Below the pieces are notes generated by a model. The model was given only the letters and a program-made list of their open reading frames with translations, had not been told where the DNA came from and made no database searches. The position numbers and the translations under genes were made by a program. Shown here piece by piece: positions 28,099 to 36,178 of a stretch of 64,000 nt of DNA. The DNA is from JBAYST01 sp034932745 (GTDB lineage: Bacteria; Bacillota_I; Bacilli_A; RFN20; CAG-826): the NCBI GenBank assembly GCA_034932745.1, contig JAYFOJ010000002.1, positions 62,001-126,000 on the forward strand, written 5' to 3'. Each line of letters begins with the position of its first letter. Position 1 is the first letter of the stretch.

Positions 28099-28665
28099 TT
28101 ATCTCTTAAATTTGTAGTTCACATCGCTATCTTTTAGAAATGGAGCTTTCAAATCTTTCTCTGATTTAATTGGATTAGGAATCGGCCAAACGACGCCGAT
28201 TTCTGGATCATCAAATCGAATGGCGCGGTCGTATTCTGCGTAATAGAACTCATCGACTTTATATTGAAAAACAACGTCGTCGGTCAGCGTCATAAAGGCA
28301 TGACCACACCAGGATGGAATCCATAGTTGTTTCTTATTTTCTTCGCTTAATTCGATTGAAATCCATTTTTTAAATGTTGGCGAATCTTTGCGAAGATCGA
28401 CGACGACATCAAAAACTTTTCCTCTTGAGCAACGAACGAGTTTTGATTGCGGTTTTGGATTTATTTGAAAATGAATGCCGCGGACAGTACCTTTTTTCAA
28501 AGTCATGCTTTGGTTGTCTTGAACAAATCTCGGAGCTTTAAAACCGGCTTTTTCTAGCGCACGTTCCGAGAACATTTCACAGTAATATCCACGATTGTCG
28601 TAAAAATAATCCGGCTCAATAATCAAGACGCCTTCTAGTTCTGTTTTTGTAATTTTCACACCCAT
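28099..28665 (-). CDS. rfbC: dTDP-4-dehydrorhamnose 3,5-epimerase family enzyme
   Basis: 188-aa cupin epimerase. FVQDNQSMTLKKGTVRGIHF, with catalytic His, PQSKLVRCSRGKVFDVVVDL with Arg and Asp, and PSWCGHAFMTL. All are standard RmlC residues. In a dideoxysugar pathway it would act as a C5 (or 3,5) epimerase and yield an L-sugar. The gene begins one base after the Gfo/Idh/MocA gene ends. Confidence 0.93.
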   Translation of the reverse strand: MGVKITKTELEGVLIIEPDYFYDNRGYYCEMFSERALEKAGFKAPRFVQDNQSMTLKKGTVRGIHFQINPKPQSKLVRCSRGKVFDVVVDLRKDSPTFKKWISIELSEENKKQLWIPSWCGHAFMTLTDDVVFQYKVDEFYYAEYDRAIRFDDPEIGVVWPIPNPIKSEKDLKAPFLKDSDVNYKFKR

Positions 28666-28666
28666 A

Positions 28667-29656
28667 TTATTTTTGTCCCTTCTGCATCATATCAATAAAA
28701 TAACTCTGTTTTTTTATTATACTATAATTACTTTCTTTTACATTGTCGTTAAAAATCGATTGATAAAAGTTGTCTATCGATTTTAAAAACGCATCATCGA
28801 TTCCCACTTCAATTGTTTCTAATAGGTTGTTTTGTTTATCATAACGTTCGAAAGTGACATCGAAATCCGCTGGAGCGGTAAAGATTCTAGGAGCGACCAA
28901 TATTCCTTTAGTACCGATAGCCTTAACATAGCAAGAATACTCATCATTCATGCCGAAGTAGAAATCACACCAGATCATTTTATTACTAGATAACATTCTT
29001 CCTGATCCATGCATGTCGACTTCGAATTGATTCTCATATAATGGACGACCTGGTAGCAAAATTGCATTTTCTCCCATTAGTAAAGAGGAAAGCATGATTG
29101 GGTATCCGCCACAATCGAGTAAAGCGCCACCACCTAAATCCTTGGAATAACGAAAGTCACTAGTGTTTCGAAGCGGAAAGCAAAACTTTGTCTCATAATG
29201 AGAAATATCTCCAACAATCCCACTTTTGCAGAGTTCAAAAAACTTGTTAATCTGGTTGTGATATTTAAACATGTAATTCTCATAAGCGACCAAGTGACGC
29301 ATTTTGGCTAATTCGAGCAGTGCTTCTGTGTCCTTTTGTCTAGTCGTAAAAGGTTTTTCCATGAATAAATGCTTCCCGGCTTCAAGAACCATTTTTCCAT
29401 ATTTATAATGAAGCGCCGGAGGTTGAGGAACATATACAGCATCGACATTATTATTTTTTATAGCACTTTCGAAATTTGTGAATATTTGTCCGCCAAATAA
29501 CCTTTGAAATTCTCCGGCTTTATCTTTATCTTGTTCTCGATAGTAGGCAACGCCAACATATTCAAATCGGTCGTCTTTCTTAAGTGCAGGTAAAAACCTT
29601 CTAAATGCAATTTCGGAGGCACCGAGAATGACAATTCTTATTTTTTTATTTTCCAT
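28667..29656 (-). CDS. Gfo/Idh/MocA-family oxidoreductase (probable 3-ketoreductase)
   Basis: 329 aa. NAD(P)-binding GASEIAFRRFLPAL, then FMEKPFTT, the EKP motif with the catalytic Lys, and the C-terminal alpha/beta domain with GGALLDCGGYPI. Members next to NDP-hexose 2,3-dehydratases (SpnN/TylCII-like) reduce the C3 ketone of the 2,6-dideoxy intermediate. It overlaps the dehydratase gene by 19 bases, supporting that coupling. Confidence 0.85.
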   Translation of the reverse strand: MENKKIRIVILGASEIAFRRFLPALKKDDRFEYVGVAYYREQDKDKAGEFQRLFGGQIFTNFESAIKNNNVDAVYVPQPPALHYKYGKMVLEAGKHLFMEKPFTTRQKDTEALLELAKMRHLVAYENYMFKYHNQINKFFELCKSGIVGDISHYETKFCFPLRNTSDFRYSKDLGGGALLDCGGYPIMLSSLLMGENAILLPGRPLYENQFEVDMHGSGRMLSSNKMIWCDFYFGMNDEYSCYVKAIGTKGILVAPRIFTAPADFDVTFERYDKQNNLLETIEVGIDDAFLKSIDNFYQSIFNDNVKESNYSIIKKQSYFIDMMQKGQK

Positions 29657-30987
29657 AGTGTCTCTCCAATCATCGAAAGTAGACTTCTCATTTGAATATT
29701 GACGTCTTTATAATCGTTAATCAACATTCTTAATGTCTTGTAGTTAACTAAAAAGCAGTGCTTCTCTTTTAGATCCAAATCCTTTTTATCGACGAGAATT
29801 AAAACATTGCGGTTTTGCTCGTGATAAAAACGACCGCCTTCTTCGGATTGAACAATGTCGACCGCGATATTTTTCTTTTCATTTAGTAACTTAAAAAATA
29901 ATGTTTCGTTTTTACTATCGCATATTCTGTTTAGTTCGATTGATTCTTTTTGAATGTATGGTCCAAACAAAGCGCAATTGTTCGCTCCAATCTCTTCTTT
30001 AATTCTAATTAAAAAATTCAATTCATTATCGATGAAGCAGACAAATGTCCCAAACAACGCTTCGCCATTTGCCACCACTAAAGGTTGTGTCCATTTCGTT
30101 ACTTCGCGATCTTCAATTGAAATCGAATAGTAATTTACTGAGAAAGGATATGGTTTAGTGCACGTTATTCCCTTTGAATCAATTTTCCAACCCTTTAACT
30201 CACTTAGCGAACAAAAATTGCATTCACTAGAGTTTGCTTCGCGATATTTATTAATCTTACTCTCGAGCAATTTAGACTCATCTTCCGCGGTCATTAGCGA
30301 TGGTACTATTTCATCGAGTGGTAAACACGAAATAACAGTTCTAGTATCCATGTTCACCAAATTAGGAACACTAATCAATAGTTCTTTGATTTCATTTAGC
30401 GAGGCCCATTTGTATCTTGGTAGTATCTCGACTTCATCTTCGACTAAAATAACGACGTTCCGATTGTACTTTTTATAAAAACGTGAACATTGCTCTGGCT
30501 GAATTCCATCGTATATAACAGTATACTTATTAACATTTTTGAAATATGAAAGATACGGCGGCTCTTTACCACCGTGTTTTTGTTTAAAATTGCTTTCAGT
30601 AGCTTGAATGGTCGGAGATAGTTGCACTTTATTTACATTTCCTGGCTCAATTTTTGCCTGCATCAAGAAAAGCAACTTACCATCAATTATTTTTGTAATA
30701 AATCCTAAATACCCAACTTCGTTTTGAATGATGATTGGCTGTTCGACAATCTTTTTATCAACTTTTCCTTTGATTCCTTCTATCGTGAAGAAACTATGGT
30801 TTCTATTTTTAATAATTCCGCTTTCGTCGAGAAACCAAAAATCTTGGTCTTGAAGGGAAATTTTTCTGAGTTCAGATTTGAGTGCTTTATTTTTCTCTTC
30901 GACCCATTTTCTAAGTTCGAGACATCCTTTTTGCGATGTTTCGGAAAATGATTTTTCGATTGCGATTTTAACGTTTTGGGCAATCAT
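29638..30987 (-). CDS. NDP-hexose 2,3-dehydratase
   Basis: 449 aa with the internal duplication typical of the family. The first half has FFTIEGIKG, QPIIIQNEVGYLGF, FLMQAKIEPGNVNKVQLSPT and QATESNFKQKHGGK; the second half repeats the pattern (YYSISIEDREVTKWTQPLV, FLIRIKEEIGANNCALFGP) in diverged form. These enzymes eliminate the C2 hydroxyl of dTDP-4-keto-6-deoxyglucose, committing it to 2,6-dideoxysugars. They are best known from actinomycete antibiotic clusters (TylX3, SpnO type). The start overlaps rfbA's stop by one base. Confidence 0.92.
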   Translation of the reverse strand: MIAQNVKIAIEKSFSETSQKGCLELRKWVEEKNKALKSELRKISLQDQDFWFLDESGIIKNRNHSFFTIEGIKGKVDKKIVEQPIIIQNEVGYLGFITKIIDGKLLFLMQAKIEPGNVNKVQLSPTIQATESNFKQKHGGKEPPYLSYFKNVNKYTVIYDGIQPEQCSRFYKKYNRNVVILVEDEVEILPRYKWASLNEIKELLISVPNLVNMDTRTVISCLPLDEIVPSLMTAEDESKLLESKINKYREANSSECNFCSLSELKGWKIDSKGITCTKPYPFSVNYYSISIEDREVTKWTQPLVVANGEALFGTFVCFIDNELNFLIRIKEEIGANNCALFGPYIQKESIELNRICDSKNETLFFKLLNEKKNIAVDIVQSEEGGRFYHEQNRNVLILVDKKDLDLKEKHCFLVNYKTLRMLINDYKDVNIQMRSLLSMIGETLWKIKK

Positions 30988-31871
30988 TAGTAAGTAATTT
31001 TTCCTTCTGCAACATTCATTAAATGCTTGCCATAGGCACTTTTCCCCATTAGCTTAGCGCGTTTGAGAAGTTGTTCTTTGTCGATCCAATGATTGATGTA
31101 TGAAATCTCTTCTAAACACGATAATTGAATCCCTTGGTGTTGTTCGATCATTTTGACGAAATTAGATGCATCTGTAAGCGAATCATGAGTGCCTGTATCA
31201 AACCATGTAAAGCCACGACCAAGGATATCAATAGTAAGGCTATTAGTAGATAAATACTGCCTAATCACGTCGATTATTTCTATTTCACCGCGCTTTGACG
31301 GAACACATTTTTTAGCAAATTCAATGCAACGATTGTCGAAGAAATACATTCCGGTAATCGCATAACTAGATTTTGGGTTCTCAGGCTTTTCTTCGACTGA
31401 TAAAACATTATATTTGTTGTCGAATTCCGCAATGCCAAAACGTTCTGGATCTTGAACGAAGTGTCCAAATATTGTTGCGACACCCTTATCGGCTTTGTCT
31501 TTAGCGTCGATCAGTCTTTTTCTAATTCCACCACCATAGAAAATGTTATCTCCAAGCAAGAGACAAACAGAGTCTTTACCGATGAATTTTTCGCCAATGG
31601 TAAAAGCTTGGGGTAAGCCCTTTGGTTCTTCTTGAACAGCGTACTTAATACTCAAACCTAAAGACGATCCATCTTCGAATAAATTTTCGAAATTGTGAAT
31701 GTCATTTGGAGTGCTAATGATTAAGATTTCTTTGATTCCTGCAAGCATTAACATGCTCATCGGATAATAAATCATCGGTTTATCGTAAACAGGTAGCAAT
31801 TGTTTAGAAATTGATAATGTTATTGGATATAGACGAGTACCAGAGCCACCAGCAAGAATAATTCCCTTCAT
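30987..31871 (-). CDS. rfbA: Glucose-1-phosphate thymidylyltransferase
   Basis: 294 aa. GILAGGSGTRLYPIT signature, KPMIYYPMSMLMLAGI, LLLGDNIFYG and GFTWFDTGTHDSL. It makes dTDP-glucose, the entry point of the pathway. AGGGG before the ATG and a TATAAT box 31 bases upstream make it the first gene of the main polysaccharide transcript. Confidence 0.97.
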   Translation of the reverse strand: MKGIILAGGSGTRLYPITLSISKQLLPVYDKPMIYYPMSMLMLAGIKEILIISTPNDIHNFENLFEDGSSLGLSIKYAVQEEPKGLPQAFTIGEKFIGKDSVCLLLGDNIFYGGGIRKRLIDAKDKADKGVATIFGHFVQDPERFGIAEFDNKYNVLSVEEKPENPKSSYAITGMYFFDNRCIEFAKKCVPSKRGEIEIIDVIRQYLSTNSLTIDILGRGFTWFDTGTHDSLTDASNFVKMIEQHQGIQLSCLEEISYINHWIDKEQLLKRAKLMGKSAYGKHLMNVAEGKITY

Positions 31872-31902
31872 ATTAAATCCCCTTAAAAGTTTGTATTAGT
31901 TT

Positions 31903-31908
31903 ATTATA
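31903..31908 (-). promoter_or_regulatory. -10 element upstream of rfbA
   Basis: TATAAT on the minus strand in an 85-base gap, with the start expected about 24 bases before the ATG and a proper ribosome site downstream. No strong -35. Confidence 0.5.
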
Positions 31909-31956
31909 TACTTTTTAAAATACTAAAAAAAGACCAGTATTAGCCCCATTATTACA

Positions 31957-33126
31957 CTATTGCTGTTTTTGTCCACGTCTTGACAAAAGACGTTTGAGTT
32001 TGTTCTTGATTTTGCCCGGGATAAGCGACTTGATTCTGGCTTTCAAACTTAACTTAACTTTTTTATTTTTATAGTAATTTTCAAAATCGATATTATCGTA
32101 GAATCCTGGCTTTTTATTAGTCGATGGATGAGACAAATTCTCTTGATGCTTTATTACAATGTTCTTATCGCACTGACTGATGATTCCTAAACCATTGATA
32201 TCTTTAAGAATGTCTAACGCTTTATCGCTATTAACTAAAATAACGGATACACCATCTTCGATTCTAGCTTTAAGGTTTGTCTCTTCAACTCCCCATAAAT
32301 CTCCCATCGTAAAATCTGAGACACGATCCAATTGAGAAAACGGACAAGAGTAACAACAATCCCTAAATGCGCTCATCGAAAAGAAGTCGTCACCATATTT
32401 ATCCGCAATCATGATTTTGCGATACGTTTTTTTATTAGTGGATGCTGAAACCAAAAAATTACCCCAGCCATTTTTCTTATCGCGGAAAGAATAGTTTATA
32501 ATCTTGTCACCCATTTTTTCTTCTAAGTCTTTAACGTAGGCACTAAAAAGTTTTGGCGAAGGAACTCCGTGACAAATAAAGTCGACCGTAACTAGATTTT
32601 GATATTCGTTTACGATGTATTTTTTAAGACCCGCGATTTGGCAAGGAGTGCCAACATATAGAACTAGAATTCCTTTATCTAGTTTTTCTTTTGCGAGTTT
32701 AAATGTATCTTTCGTGTCTGATTGAACATATTTTGAACCTCTTGTTTTGGCCAAGTCCTCAATGTTATCAATCATTTCTTGTTCGACAACTAAATCTTCG
32801 TTAAATACCGAGCCGAAAACGACTCCACCATTTCTTAAAATGTGTGAAGCTAGTGCATATGCAAACCCACCAGAAGAAGACTTTAATAATTCTGTTCGGT
32901 CTTTATTGATAAACGCATTAAACGATTTTGGCTCTTTAAGTATCGGCAAAGTTTTAGCAGGACAATGTGCCAAACAAATTCCACAGTCGATGCACTTATC
33001 ATTGTCGACAATCGGATGAATGAAACCATTTTTATCAGGAACCATCGATATAGCGTTGGTCGGACATATTTGTTCGCAAGAACGACAACCAAAACATTTA
33101 TCGATAATGCTAATATTGTTCATCAT
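31957..33126 (-). CDS. FrhB-type protein with two [4Fe-4S] clusters, polysaccharide-locus member
   Basis: 389 aa. The N-terminus has two ferredoxin motifs (CFGCRSCEQICP and CIDCGICLAHCP), then coenzyme F420 hydrogenase beta-subunit domains with GTPCQIAGLKKYI, DFICHGVPSP and CCYSCPFSQLDRVSDFTMGD. Such flavin/Fe-S proteins are often encoded beside pyruvyl-transferase-family genes in capsule loci; the reaction is not settled. The start is ATGATG at 33126, overlapping the upstream stop, with AAAGGAG at 33138-33144. An in-frame ATG at 33159 lacks a ribosome site. Confidence 0.85.
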   Translation of the reverse strand: MMNNISIIDKCFGCRSCEQICPTNAISMVPDKNGFIHPIVDNDKCIDCGICLAHCPAKTLPILKEPKSFNAFINKDRTELLKSSSGGFAYALASHILRNGGVVFGSVFNEDLVVEQEMIDNIEDLAKTRGSKYVQSDTKDTFKLAKEKLDKGILVLYVGTPCQIAGLKKYIVNEYQNLVTVDFICHGVPSPKLFSAYVKDLEEKMGDKIINYSFRDKKNGWGNFLVSASTNKKTYRKIMIADKYGDDFFSMSAFRDCCYSCPFSQLDRVSDFTMGDLWGVEETNLKARIEDGVSVILVNSDKALDILKDINGLGIISQCDKNIVIKHQENLSHPSTNKKPGFYDNIDFENYYKNKKVKLSLKARIKSLIPGKIKNKLKRLLSRRGQKQQ

Positions 33127-34229
33127 TTTTCGATAATCTCCTTTAGAATATTTGTGCATCTAATTCTTTCTAATTCGAGTTTTTTGCTGATTTCCGTATA
33201 GTCGATTGATGACTGTTCTTTTTCAAACGGAGAATCGTTAACATCAATTCGTCTATCTTCTAAACCGAATTCCTTTAAAACACTGCTAATTCTTGAAGAA
33301 AAATTAGAAGGGTATTTTACATAGAAATCTTTTTGTAAATTCATTGAAAAAGATGTCGCGTGGAATGAATCTGTCACGATGCATTTTGCGTTTGCAAATA
33401 AGGAAACAAATTTACGTGGGCTTTTAGCGAATTCCATCTTTCCCTTTTTGAAAACATCATTGATGTTATAAGTAATAAAAACTAGTTTGCATCCCATTTT
33501 TTGACTTAACTCATAGGCATAGCGATAAAGATCCTTGTCTCTATTTAATATATAGGCAAGCACATAAGGCTTTTTGCATTTTGATTTTCCAGCAAATTCT
33601 AACCACTCGTCTTTTGATAATAGGAGCGTTGGATCTAATACATGGTCGCTATTTATTCCCATACCTCTAAGTATTTCAACACCTTGAGATTCGCGAACTG
33701 TAATATGTGAATATTGAGATAAAAGTTCTTTTGATTCATCGTAATACTTCTGCTCTATTTCGTTTGTTCCAAAACTCGCAGCGTAGGCGATTTTTTTCTT
33801 ATCGGTCACAAACTTTAAATAAAGAGGGTAGTCAATTCCGTTGTTCCATTCAGTATTCCAGACTTGATCGCTACCAGTGCAGAAGATATCTGCAGAGATC
33901 GGATGTTTTACAAAATCTTCACTAGTGCGATATGTTTTTTTAGTCATCTTGTATGTCTTTTTTTGATGACGATGGAAGGAAGGATAAACAAAAATGTATG
34001 AACTAAGTAAAACTGATTTAATAATAAATCTAGTAAGGAAATTCCTGTTTTTAGTTTCTTCTCGCGTGTCGATCTTCGATAATCTTGCACCAATAGTATA
34101 GCGTTTTGGATAATAGTCGATGATTAAGGATTCGTGACCTAATTTTTCAATCGTTTTTTGCGTAGCGTACGTTTGCAAAAAAGAACCATAGTTTATGACG
34201 CGATGAAGAGTGATTAATGCTATTTTCAT
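33123..34229 (-). CDS. Polysaccharide pyruvyl transferase family protein
   Basis: 368 aa. The N-terminus ITLHRVINYGSFLQTYATQ and TGSDQVWN are standard for the CsaB/polysaccharide pyruvyl transferase family, as is the second-domain CIVTDSFHATSFSMN. It would add a pyruvate ketal, or act as a glycosyltransferase-like enzyme, on the polysaccharide. AGGAGG precedes the ATG. It heads the minus-strand locus and is co-transcribed with the FrhB-type gene (ATGA overlap). Confidence 0.88.
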   Translation of the reverse strand: MKIALITLHRVINYGSFLQTYATQKTIEKLGHESLIIDYYPKRYTIGARLSKIDTREETKNRNFLTRFIIKSVLLSSYIFVYPSFHRHQKKTYKMTKKTYRTSEDFVKHPISADIFCTGSDQVWNTEWNNGIDYPLYLKFVTDKKKIAYAASFGTNEIEQKYYDESKELLSQYSHITVRESQGVEILRGMGINSDHVLDPTLLLSKDEWLEFAGKSKCKKPYVLAYILNRDKDLYRYAYELSQKMGCKLVFITYNINDVFKKGKMEFAKSPRKFVSLFANAKCIVTDSFHATSFSMNLQKDFYVKYPSNFSSRISSVLKEFGLEDRRIDVNDSPFEKEQSSIDYTEISKKLELERIRCTNILKEIIEK

Positions 34230-34264
34230 GCTTTCCTCCTATAACACATTATCTTAAATCTAAG

Positions 34265-34280
34265 CTCATATATCTATGAG
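34265..34280. promoter_or_regulatory. Small inverted repeat upstream of the polysaccharide locus
   Basis: CTCATA-TATC-TATGAG, 6-bp perfect arms 36 bases before the first gene. Could be an operator; too short to be sure. Confidence 0.35.
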
Positions 34281-34312
34281 AAGATACTTTATAGATTCTA
34301 ATAATCGTTTAT

Positions 34313-34348
34313 TAAATAATAAAACAACAACACGTGGTCGTTGTTTTA
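34313..34348 (-). terminator. Terminator of the PH-domain gene
   Basis: Minus-strand AAAACAAC/GTTGTTTT hairpin followed by ATTATTTA-type AT-rich sequence. Confidence 0.65.
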
Positions 34349-34366
34349 TGTGTAAATGGTTTATTC

Positions 34367-34966
34367 TTATTTTACCCTTAGTGAAGTGTCACGATGAGTG
34401 TTAATGACTTCTTTTAATTCACGGTATGTCGCATATGCATCATCGACTCCAGAAAAGATAAATCCACCGCCGTATTTGATATTAGTGCCACCAAGTGGAG
34501 TGGCAGTTGAACCAAAGCGAAGCGTACCAGTATTTGGCTTGATGAATTTGTCTAATACACCAACGTTAATCGTTACTGTACCAATCATATCCATATCTAA
34601 TGTTGCAAAATCAGCACCGATAAAACCAGTTCTAATAATAATTCTCTTATTTGAGTATGCGTAGTATGTTTTGCTGTAGCGGACAATCGTTACGATGACG
34701 GTAAAGACATACACTAGAACAATAACGAGTCCCATTACCAAGAAACCGATTGATGTCGAAATCGTTTCATCAGTTCCGTTATCATTGATAAACGCCACCA
34801 CACCAGTAAAACCTAATATTGAAAGTACTATTTCTGGTAACCCAAAAACAGCCATCCAAATCGCATTAAAGATTAATGAGATTGTCACCGCTCTTTTCTT
34901 GTTGGGCTTATAAACTTTGATTATCTGTTCATCTTTATCGAGAATATCGTTAAAAATTTCTTTCAT
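34367..34966 (-). CDS. PH-domain (YdbS-like) membrane protein
   Basis: About 199 aa. Two membrane helices (about 25-48 and 70-95) are followed by a bacterial PH domain (YYAYSNKRIIIRTGFIGAD..., GTLRFGSTATPLGG). Such proteins sit at the inner face of the membrane; their role is unknown. I start it at the ATG at 34966, which has AGAGGT 8 bases upstream; a start at 34999 would add an Arg-rich, RBS-less leader. A TGTATACT box lies further upstream. Single-gene unit with its own terminator. Confidence 0.8.
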   Translation of the reverse strand: MKEIFNDILDKDEQIIKVYKPNKKRAVTISLIFNAIWMAVFGLPEIVLSILGFTGVVAFINDNGTDETISTSIGFLVMGLVIVLVYVFTVIVTIVRYSKTYYAYSNKRIIIRTGFIGADFATLDMDMIGTVTINVGVLDKFIKPNTGTLRFGSTATPLGGTNIKYGGGFIFSGVDDAYATYRELKEVINTHRDTSLRVK

Positions 34967-35144
34967 GTTTCTACCTCTTTCTCTACGACTAGTATACAAA
35001 GTTAGCAGCTTACTTAGTAGGAATTTTAGAATCTAAAACAGACATAAGTTTTTGATAATGAAAGTAGAAGCTAAATTGTTAATAGCAACTGCGAGTATTA
35101 GTAATTTGAAATTACAGTTTAATAAGATGTCCAATTATCAAACA

Positions 35145-35636
35145 TCAATATATTGCTTGTCTCAAAGTGTCTATTAATAAATAGTAAGACAATTTATCTT
35201 CTTTCAATCTAGAAAAACCAAATTTCTCGTAAAATGATTTCGATGGCTCTTTTGCATCGACTAAAACTAGTCTAATTCCAATTGTACTAGATACATTTAA
35301 GATTCTTAAAAATGCCTGTTTTAATAATTCTTTACCATAACCTCTCCCATGCTTTTCTTTCCTAACTCCTAATCGAGCTATCTTGATACAAGGAATTGGA
35401 TACTTTGGGAATGTCATGGATTCATTAATTGGGAATTCATCATATTTAATCGACGCACTACACAAAGTAAAAAAACCAACTATTTCTTTTTCGTCGATGA
35501 GCACAAATGTTTTTCCGTACCCATTTTTATCATTGATTAAAGCATGTCTTCTTATAAAAGTGTCTAAATCATTGTTACCACACGAAAAAGAAATCACTTC
35601 TTTTTCGTTCACTTCACCAATGGATTTTACAATCAT
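35145..35636 (-). CDS. GNAT acetyltransferase toxin (TacT-like)
   Basis: 163 aa. GNAT fold with the acetyl-CoA loop RLGVRKEKHGRGYGKELL and the C-terminal SFYEKFGF with its tyrosine. The N-terminus FSCGNNDLDTFIRRHA is the hallmark of the TacT/AtaT-type toxins that acetylate aminoacyl-tRNA and stop translation. It overlaps the upstream DUF1778 antitoxin gene by 4 bases (ATGA). Confidence 0.9.
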   Translation of the reverse strand: MIVKSIGEVNEKEVISFSCGNNDLDTFIRRHALINDKNGYGKTFVLIDEKEIVGFFTLCSASIKYDEFPINESMTFPKYPIPCIKIARLGVRKEKHGRGYGKELLKQAFLRILNVSSTIGIRLVLVDAKEPSKSFYEKFGFSRLKEDKLSYYLLIDTLRQAIY

Positions 35637-35887
35637 TTAAATAGTGCCTTTAATGCTTTGTTCGGTTTCGGTGGATTTTTAAGAGCGTTCATAAGCGAGT
35701 CTCTATCCTTGTTATTCAAAATAATCATCTCGTTTTGTTCTAAATCAATTTTAGCTTGTTTTAATACCACACTTAAAATGTACGATGATAGAGAAATATT
35801 TGAGATTTTTGCCGCGTCTTCAATCGTCTTCTTTGCGCCGTCTGGAACACGAAATTCAATGCGCTTTTCTTTAGTTGTTACCGCCAT
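35633..35887 (-). CDS. DUF1778 ribbon-helix-helix antitoxin (TacA-like)
   Basis: 84 aa. The N-terminal RHH domain (RIEFRVPDGAKKTIEDAAKI) binds operator DNA; the C-terminal tail (PPKPNKALKALF) is the segment that neutralises the acetyltransferase. GGAGGG precedes the ATG. First gene of the two-gene toxin-antitoxin operon, expected to repress it through the inverted repeat overlapping its promoter. Confidence 0.92.
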   Translation of the reverse strand: MAVTTKEKRIEFRVPDGAKKTIEDAAKISNISLSSYILSVVLKQAKIDLEQNEMIILNNKDRDSLMNALKNPPKPNKALKALFK

Positions 35888-35916
35888 AAATACCCTCCTT
35901 TAGTAATTGCAAACAT

Positions 35917-35941
35917 ATTATAACAAATGTACGGCATTTGT
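35917..35941 (-). promoter_or_regulatory. Promoter -10 and overlapping operator of the toxin-antitoxin operon
   Basis: TATAAT (35917-35922, minus) directly abuts a 7-bp inverted repeat ACAAATG-TACGG-CATTTGT (35923-35941) that fills the spacer. Typical placement for an RHH autorepressor site. Confidence 0.7.
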
Positions 35942-35991
35942 ACACACAATACTTACGATATTATCAATTTTTCAAAGATTAGTTTATTTAA

Positions 35992-36031
35992 CAAAAAAAG
36001 GTCTGACACCGATGTATCAAACCTGTTTTTT
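35992..36031 (-). terminator. Terminator of tRNA-Ser(GCT)
   Basis: Minus-strand stem AGGTTTGATACA / TGTCAGACCT (imperfect) followed by seven T. Confidence 0.75.
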
Positions 36032-36035
36032 TAAA

Positions 36036-36126
36036 TGGCGGAGTAGGAGAGACTTGAACTCTCGCACCGGTTGCCCGATCTACGTCCTTAGCAGGGACGC
36101 CCCTTCACCAACTTGGGTACTACTCC
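36036..36126 (-). tRNA. tRNA-Ser (anticodon GCT)
   Basis: 91-base class II tRNA with long variable arm. Acceptor GGAGTAG/CTACTCC, anticodon stem CGTCC/GGACG around CTGCTAA (GCT), TTCAAGT in the T-loop, discriminator G, CCA encoded. Confidence 0.96.
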
Positions 36127-36178
36127 ATTTTGCGCCCCATTATCGTATCATAATTAGGCGCTTGCGTTCAATTCAAAA

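Noticed and set aside
33123..33126. Possible use of TGA as tryptophan, as in mycoplasmas
   Set aside because: TGA acts as stop in several ATGA overlaps (33123, 54608, 35633), and proteins end at family-typical positions with it.
31957..33159. Longer start of the FrhB-type protein at 33159
   Set aside because: The ATG at 33159 lies inside the upstream gene without a ribosome site, while AAAGGAG stands in front of ATGATG at 33126.
34230..36178. Genomic island or prophage between the polysaccharide locus and proS
   Set aside because: Only a PH-domain gene, the toxin-antitoxin pair and a tRNA are present; there is no integrase, transposase or direct repeat of the tRNA end.
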